In this document: positions 44,001 through 53,000 of the stretch, one piece after another
Numbering within the stretch: position 1 is the stretch's first letter
How the letters are laid out: each line of letters opens with the position of its first letter
From: Epiperipatus broadwayi
Lineage: Eukaryota; Onychophora; Udeonychophora; Euonychophora; Peripatidae
Assembly (NCBI GenBank): GCA_028023455.1
Contig: JAQFVV010012418.1
Coordinates: 5,081,244 to 5,145,243, forward strand
Length of the DNA stretch: 64,000 nucleotides
Direction of reading: 5' to 3'
The notes under the pieces: model-generated
What the model saw: the letters and a program-made list of their open reading frames with translations, nothing else
Databases searched by the model: none
What the model was told of the DNA's origin: nothing
Program-made: the position numbers and the translations under genes

Positions 44001-47000
44001 ATTGATGATGATCAGCGTGTTTTGATGTCCCAACATTATTGTTTAGATTTTCTGATGATTGTGTATTTTAATGGATGGGCACTAAGCTGGTGCATCCAAG
44101 TTATGTTTAAATAATTGCCCAAGCTGGCAAAGGCTCAGAAGTTAGCCTGGTCTATAGAAGACCCATTTTCCAATCCAGTCACATGGTTGACTGTTGATTT
44201 ATATTTTTTATTGTGCAAATCCAGCCACAAGATGGTCTGTTGATTTTATTCTGATTTATTGTACTAATTTGTTTATTCCCATTAATGATGATGGATGGTT
44301 ATTTCTTTTGAATTATACTTATTTTACTTTTTTATAAGGCTGGTGGATTTTGGTAGCTGTCTGGTCTCTCAATGTTCTCAGAGATCTTTTAATCTAATGC
44401 TCCTCTTAAATATTTTGTACTTATATTTAATATTTTAAATTATTTATATTTTAAATGGACTGCGAGTGCTGATGTTTCCATCACCCCAGTTCAATTTTAG
44501 TTTCCATTCCACTTCCCACTCGATACCCTTGTTGCATCTTTTGTCTATTAAATTTTCTACGTCTAAATTACTCTTCAGAAATACATCTAATTTATTGGAA
44601 ATCTGCCTATCTAAATATACATCAACATTATAATATGAAATTAACTTTTCATAAAATTTTCAAATTGTATTAGATTTTTTTGATTTTTTTTTATTACGAT
44701 TGTAACTGATGAGAGAATATTTAATGGCCACTGATCTAAATTTTTTATGCTTTACTTTTTTATGTTTCATTTAAAACTTTTACATCTTTATTGTTGTATA
44801 ATCCATTTGTTATCATATCTGTATCATAAATGAATGTTATAATTTTTATATCTTTTCCTTTACTTTTTTTTTTTTTGCATTTCTTCATATATTTATATAT
44901 ATATTGCTTTTTTATAGTCTCATACACTAATGCAAATTTTTATATAATTCCTCCTTTATTTTTCTAACAGTTTCAACTGTCCTGCAGTCTTCATTAGAGC
45001 TACAACATTTAAACGTGTAATCATATAACCATTATTTTATATACATATAAAAATATATATTTTACATTATTATTCATAATCATATTTTATTTTTAACTTT
45101 TATTTCCTAATTATTATTTCTTTATTATTTTTTTATTTTTTCTATCCTATCTATCATTCTATAGTATTCTTTAATATATCTTTTATCACCTTTCTGTTTT
45201 ATTTTAATACCTATTAATCTAATTTCTTTTCTCCCTTTCTATTATTTATCTATACTTATTCTTTTATTAATATTTTTTATTTATTCCTATCTTTATTAAT
45301 TATTCTCATTTTTAATTGACTTATAAGTAAAATGAATAAGTCAGTTAAAAATGAGAATTTATTAAGATAGAAATAAATAAAAATTATTAATAAAAGAATA
45401 AATATAGATAAATAATAGAAAGGAAGAAAAGAGAGCAAAACTCTCCATACAATAGTGCCATCTTGTGCCAACAAGAGCAATCAATGCCAGAAACTAGTAT
45501 GAGGATATTGGAGGAGTAGGCACTAGATAGGGATTTTATGCACAAGCCTTCTGGCATCCATTGATTTCTCTTGTTGGCACAAGATGGTACTACTGTATGG
45601 AGAGCTTGCTTTGTTTAATAACAATTATGTGCTAGTATGATAGTGATCATGTGATGTTTAGTAGATTAATAGTTATTAAAATAAAGAATAATGTAGAATG
45701 ATAGATAGGATAGAAGAAGAAATAAAAATGAAGTAGAAATAATAAAATAATAATAATTAGGAAATAAGTGAAGTAAAGATATAGAATTAAAAATAAAATA
45801 TGATTATGAATAATAATATAAAATATGTATATAAAATAATGGTTATATGATTATATGTCTAAATGTTGTAGCTTTGATGAAGACTGCAGGGCAGTCAAAA
45901 CTGTTAGAAAAATAAGGGAGGAATTATATAAAAATTTGCATTAGAGTATATATGAGGAGATTATAAAAAAGTAATATATATGAATGTTGTAACTCAATTT
46001 TTTTATTACTTTTTTCTTGCAATTCTATCTTTATATATTTACCTTCTACACACACTCTTAGATCCCCCCCCCCCAAGCAGTGCTTCAATAAGGATTAAAT
46101 AGTACTAAATCTAGTAAACTGGTTCCTAATTCAATAATATTGATTTATTGTTATTGGCTTTACAATCATTATATGAATAATTTGCTAAACTTTTTATTTT
46201 ATAGAATATTTCCTTAATTTATTGTTAATTTTATAATCCTTTGTGTATATATATACACCTGGGTCTCGTTTTACGCGATAGATAGGTTCCTCAGAAAACA
46301 CGCGCAAACAAAATCGCGCAAAAATAGACGTAACTTATATTGAAAAGGGGGAGGTGCAGTCTGTGGTTTTTCAAAATTCGCGTAAAAGCAAAGCACCAAC
46401 GTAAAATTACTTTAAAATTCGCGCAAAAAAATAAGGAAATAAAATATGACTAATAAAAAATTTCAAATTTGAAAAAAAGTGATACAAGACAAACTTTTTT
46501 TAACTATAATATTTAATTTTATTCAAAATAATATATTTTTATGCATAATTTGCAGTACAGTAATTTACATTTTTTTATACACGTTTTATTATTATCGCTA
46601 TTTGCCGAAATACATGTTCGTTTGCAAACTGGTAAAAAATCAGATTCTCACAAGAGGAAATACAACAAGCACCAAGTTCACTCTCATGTTGTGTTAATGG
46701 TTTTCTATTGACAACGTAATTAGTAATTAATCTTTGAGACGATGATTTTATTAATTGTTTATGAACTTAGACTTATGATAATAAAAAGACATTTATTCAC
46801 CACTGCTGGGAAAAATTTAATTAAAACTAACAACTAAAAATTAAATTCTTATTTTTGTCTTTAATTTTCAATTCCGTTTAAAAGTCAAATTTCGTTTCAT
46901 TGCTATTTATTACTCATCTTTTAAAAATAAACTTGCGGACACTAAATGATTAATAATTGATTATGTTCTTTTTTAAAAAGCAAAAACAGAATGTGATTTA

Positions 47001-50000
47001 AAATGCAAAATTAACACGCACAATGTTTGAACAAATTTACATTATAATCTTGTAAAATTTAATGTGTGTATACATAAAATGTGGAAATCATGATTTTAAT
47101 TTCATTATTGCATAAAATCTTACTATTATAAAGCACTGAAAATATTGAAATTACTAAGATGAAAGTCGAATTCCAATAATGTGCTATTACTTTCAATATA
47201 ACGTAAGTGCGCGAAATTTATTATTTAAAGTAATAGCGCATTATCGGAGTTCGACTTCCGGTAAAACATAAATCGCGTAACTTCAAAATCGTGTTAAATA
47301 AGTTTACGTAAAAAGAGACCCAGGTGTATATAATTGATAAAGAAAAATATTTTTTTTTTAAATTACTGGCAAGTCAATCTTTTTTATGTTCATACTAATA
47401 TTGTCATATTTTCTTATATGGTCATACAGAGTTTTTTTTTTTTGAGAATTGAACTATGTACTTCTATTTATCAACAAACTTTTTGTCTTTTACATTAATT
47501 TGAACTATCATTAAATGTGCGTCTTTTCTATTTAAGAGAATAATCATAGCTTATGATTATTCTTATACTTACGTAATTATTAATGTATAGAAACAGTTTT
47601 CTGGAACAAGAGTATTCAATCTTTTTGCATCTCTGAGCCACATTGGAAAAACAGTTGTCTTGAGTCGCACATTAAACATATAAGCATTACCGAAAGCTAA
47701 AAACAAAAAAAAGGTCCATGAATAATTTTCACGATATCCATTCATAGATATACAAAAAAGTTCTTCAATAGTAATTCTAATTATGCAGCAACCCATTCGG
47801 AGATTCTTTTAAAGCAACAGATTCCAAGTTTGTGATCACTACTATAGAAAATGTACATCTTAGTAATAAAACATTACTGATTTTTTTTTTTATTATAAAA
47901 GTAAAAGAAGGAAACATAAAGCTAGTTTGATAATTGACATTTTTTTTGAGTGTTTGTGTACATTTATTTTAATCACATTGCAACATATAATCATTAAAAA
48001 ATCTTATGTTTTAAGTAAGTTTACAATTTTGCATTGGCCACAGATTGGACACCTCTGATAGAGTGTTTTTGACATCGTGAATCAAATTTGTAAAATATTT
48101 TTTAGCTAATGTAGATAAATTTTAACCTGTCTCTGATCAATTATGATAAATTATAATCTTTTATGCCACCTCTCCCATATATAGTAGATATGATGAGGTT
48201 AGAGTCGTTTAATACTAATTAGGAATATACATGTGCTAGAACTCTAAAATTTAATTCATATAAATTATAATAATATTAAGCAACTTCTTTATAATAACTG
48301 AAATCAAATGGAAATTTGAAAGGAAAGAAGTTTTTCTCTGCATTATCTTCTTATTTAAATAGGCTTCACTTCTAATGTAGTTTTTATATTTTATTTTTAT
48401 ATTATGCTTAGTTATTTTACTTAATGACTTGTTTGTGAATATATATTATTACTTTTTACCTTATTTATAGACTTGTATGGATATGGATATATTATCTTTT
48501 TTTTTTTTTTTTTAGAAATCTTGACTGTCTAGATATATTACTTACAAATGGAGCATTTTATAGTGCTATAGATAAAATGGGAAGGTATGTAATTATATAT
48601 ATTATAATGAACCATATACATATGTATAACTGCTTTCCTAAAGATTTGTGATGTTGGTGTTTTAGTTGTATTTATTTATATATTGGACTATTTCCATATC
48701 TAATATGAATATTAAATGTCTTTAGAAAAATTTAACTTTATTAAATACTTCAAATACATTACACACAGGGATAATTTAAATAAAGTTAAATTTTCTAAAG
48801 ACATTCAATACTCATATTAGATGATGAAAATATGCCAATATATAAATAAATATAACTGCTTGATCTCTGAAATATACAAAATGCAATTTAATTTTGATTG
48901 ATATTAAGCTCTGACATTGTCAAAGATATTCAAATCTTGTATTTATGTCTTACTTGTAACATATTATTTGCGAAAAACATGTCAAAGTGATATTGAACGG
49001 CATACAGAAATTTCTTGCAAGAATGAATCTTTTTTTTTTTCATAATTACAGTCATCTTAGAAATCCTTCTTAAATTAGAAAATTGTTATTTGATTCTGAG
49101 AATCTGTGCTTCACGGTTTATTATGATAATGCTTCTGTACAAATCTGAATGTGTCAATAGTTCATAGAGAAAAATTATAGATGAGCTAGCAGTTTGGTAG
49201 ATTCTTTGGTTTGGGGTATATAAATAAACTTGTCGACTTCTCTTTTATTGTTATTAGCAATAAACAGTAAAAAAGAAAACTAATTTCATGGTTTTATTTG
49301 AATATTTTTGATAATTTTTACAAAATATTTGCATAATAATTATTAGAAAAGAAATAATTATGTTTACACTAAGATTTTTTTGAAATTATTCATTTTTAAA
49401 AATATAGTTAAGAAATTCAAAGTAATGATAAAAAGGAAACTGATTTGTTCTGGTAAATTATTATTAATGAATATAAATGCAGTTTTAAATTTTAAAGGAG
49501 AATTTTATCTTTTTATGATGACTCTATAATAGTTATTCTACATTTAAAAAATGAAATTCATTCAACAATGATTTTATTAATTTACTTTTTTCAATAGTGT
49601 TAATATAATCAGCCAGTAAGAAAAAATAATTGTTCTCATTAAGTATTTCACTTTTTTTTTTTTTTTCTATATTTGGAAAGTTCAAATATGATATTATAGG
49701 ACATTTTTTGTTTGTAAATTTATATTTCTAATAAATATAATTTATTAATTCAAATTGCCTCTAGGGAAGAGTAAAAAAATGTTGAAATGCAAAAGGTTCA
49801 AAGATTAAAGATTTTTTTTCTTTGTGGCTAATTATGTTTCCTAAGATATTTAACTATTCAAGACTTAGACAGATGTCACATAGCATTGTAATTTTAAAAA
49901 AATATACTAGATCGGTTGCATGGTCTATTTTTCTTACTACAACTAAAAGGGTGTATAGTAATGATTTTAGAACATATGTAATAAACTTTTTGAATTATAG

Positions 50001-53000
50001 AATAAATAGCATAAGAATTATTTATGACCCAATCACAATGTTTTATAATGTTCAAATTTATTTATTAAGCGTATAGATCGTATGAAATTAAAAGAGAAAG
50101 GATTTAACCTTTTTAACATATGCGCCTTGCTGATTTTTATAATAACTCAACGATGCTATGGTGAGAACACAGAAAAGATAAATTTGTGAAAATATTAAAA
50201 CATTATTGGAAAAAAAAAATTTTAATTAAGCCATAAAATGAATTACTATGCCATTCTTTATAGTTCAAATCACATTATAGCTATTCTTATATACGATAAA
50301 GAATTTAGCGACATTAAGTTGGTATACAGATTCCTCGTTACAGAAAAAAAATGCCTGCATTTAGAAATTAATTGAATTATTGACTGGGAATCAGATCTTG
50401 AGAATTATACAAGTAGATTGATTTGGGTTCGATATCTTATCATCATCCTTCGATGCAACGGGCAACAATATTTTTTCTCTGCTTTTCTCCATGCTTCCAA
50501 TACTGTTAATTTCATGCACTCTATGATTATTCATCCATGACAATCGTGTTCATTTTTTTCTTATTAACCCATTCAATCATGATATACATTCTTGTTCACC
50601 AATCTATGCCACCTAATATATGATAGATGATAGGGTTTAATAAATCCATATCCTGGGTTGTGCTATCCAATATACCCAAACTAGTTTCTAGCTTATGACT
50701 TTCATCAGTGAGGAGTTTAGAATCTTGGAAAAGTGCATCTGGAACTTTAGGAACAGGCATTATTTGCTTCTCAGTTTAACTGTCAAGCTATCAGCCCAAA
50801 TTAAAAAACATATAAATGTTTTCAATTTAAGCCAACTTCCATATATAGTTTTATAGATCTGAAACCAGTTTAGTAATTATATAGTATGGTGTCCTTAGTT
50901 TTTAAAAATTATAGGCACCTCTATCCTGTGGCCAGAACTGATATAAAAACAATAAAATCGCAATTCTATCACATGATTTCAGATTACACATTGGTGTTTA
51001 AGCAGCTTTCTCTTTGACCACAGTTATGCCACACAATGTAAATTTTAATACTAATAGATGCTAAATAATAGTCCGTAATAAATTTCTATCTATTATCCCC
51101 AATGTAATTAAAAAAACAATTATTTTTAGATTTTTTAGTCCATAGAATGTAAAAGCTTTTATTAATACTTGTGGGTGTCAGTAATGGGGCAATAATTTAT
51201 GTGTCACAAGTTTAAAAGATAGAGTGTAGCATATTATATATAGAGAAAGAAATGAATTAATTTATATATTTAAGATATTTTTATCATGCTTTTATTCTAT
51301 ATTCATTAAACTCACCTTTTATAGAACTGGATGAAATATAATGAAAAATTTGGTAATCATCTGAAATCCGGGCATGGCTGCTTGGAACATTGATGCTATA
51401 CAAAAAGCAATCAAATATAACGTTACTGGGCCGCCACAATTTTTTTTTTTTATAGAACGTGTTTTTTGTTTTTTTTTTTTTTGATTAAACAAATTTTCTT
51501 ATTTCATTTACAACATTATTTCTTTTTTTATTAAATAAATTTTTATATTCATTGTTTTTTTTTTTTAACCTGATATTTTTCTTTATCCAACAAATTTTGA
51601 TAATTTAATTTTTTGAATTTTAAAACTGGATTGTTTCACTTCGAAAAAAAACTTGTTTTAACCCCACCGAAAAAATATAACGGGATAATTATTTGGGACT
51701 TGTTTCGACTTTGTTCTACCTTTTTTTTTTTTTGCTTGACTAAATTGTTTTTCTTATTATTATTAAATTAAAACTAACTTTTGTGTTGTTGAAATCCCCA
51801 CCCTCACCCTCGGATCAATAATTGTAACATAAAGTCAATAATTTTACTTTTTTTTTACTTTTATTTATATTTCGTTTGAATTAGCCTTTTTTTTTTTTTT
51901 GCTTCTACAATAAACAGCTTTGGGGGGGGGGGGGGCTTTCGTACTGTTATTATTAACAAAAAGTAAACAAAAATAGTCATTTATTTGAACCCCAATTGTT
52001 TTAACCCTGATGAAAAAATATAATGCAATTATTTGGGTATTATTTCGAATTTATTCAACTTTTTTTTTGTTTTTCTTCTTATTTAAAAAAAAGTAATTTT
52101 TGTGTTTTTTGGGGAGATAAAAAATTGTTTTAAAACACCCACCCCACACTCAGAAAAAGAATTGTAACAAAAAGTCAATAATTTACTTTTTTTTTTTTCA
52201 ACAACTTTTTACTTTTATTCATATTTCGTTTGAATTACCTTTTTTTTTTTTTGCCTTCTACAATAAACTGCTTTTTGGGGGAGTTTCGTACTTTGTTATT
52301 ATTAACAAAAAGTCAACAAAAATAGTCATTTATTTTAACCCCGCTGCAAAAAATATAATCCAAATACTTGTCAATTTCTAATGAAATGAAAAAAAAAACG
52401 GATACAAACTTTGGACTTTTTAAAATTATTTATTATTTTATTGCTGTAATAAAAAGTGGACATTATGTGTCCGGAAAAAAGGACACAATTTCACACACTT
52501 TCTGTACTCGCCAATTCTGAAAAGTTTAAAAATTGCACGTTCTTCTCAGACCTTTTATTGTTCTCGTATATTTTTCACACAGAAACGTGACTTAGTGCGT
52601 GAGCTTTTGTCGAAGCGTGTTCGAACATACACTTTGCCAATTTTTTACATATTATTTTTTTAGGGAAGGGTGGGGACCATATGATAATTATTAGTAATTA
52701 ACAACATTATTTAAATATAAATGACATTACTCTATTACGGAGATTTGAAAAGTTGTACCGACTTGAAATTCAAACATCCTCAAGCGATATGGTAATCAGC
52801 TATGAATAGAACAAATATGCGTAAATAGTTTCGAAGCACAAACGGGCCGTAATATTTTAGTGCAATGTCATGTAAAGCGGCCTGCCAAAATGGGTTCATA
52901 CAATATTAAATGTTGTATTAGCCGTAAGGTCGGCCATAGAAACAGCATTTTTATGTGTTTTGTACACATAAACAACGCCCCAAGCAATCGTGCCCAGATT

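Noticed and set aside
47569-47796. Minus-strand 75-codon frame as a gene
   Set aside because: It lies within a possible hAT-like non-autonomous element and has no recognisable domain.
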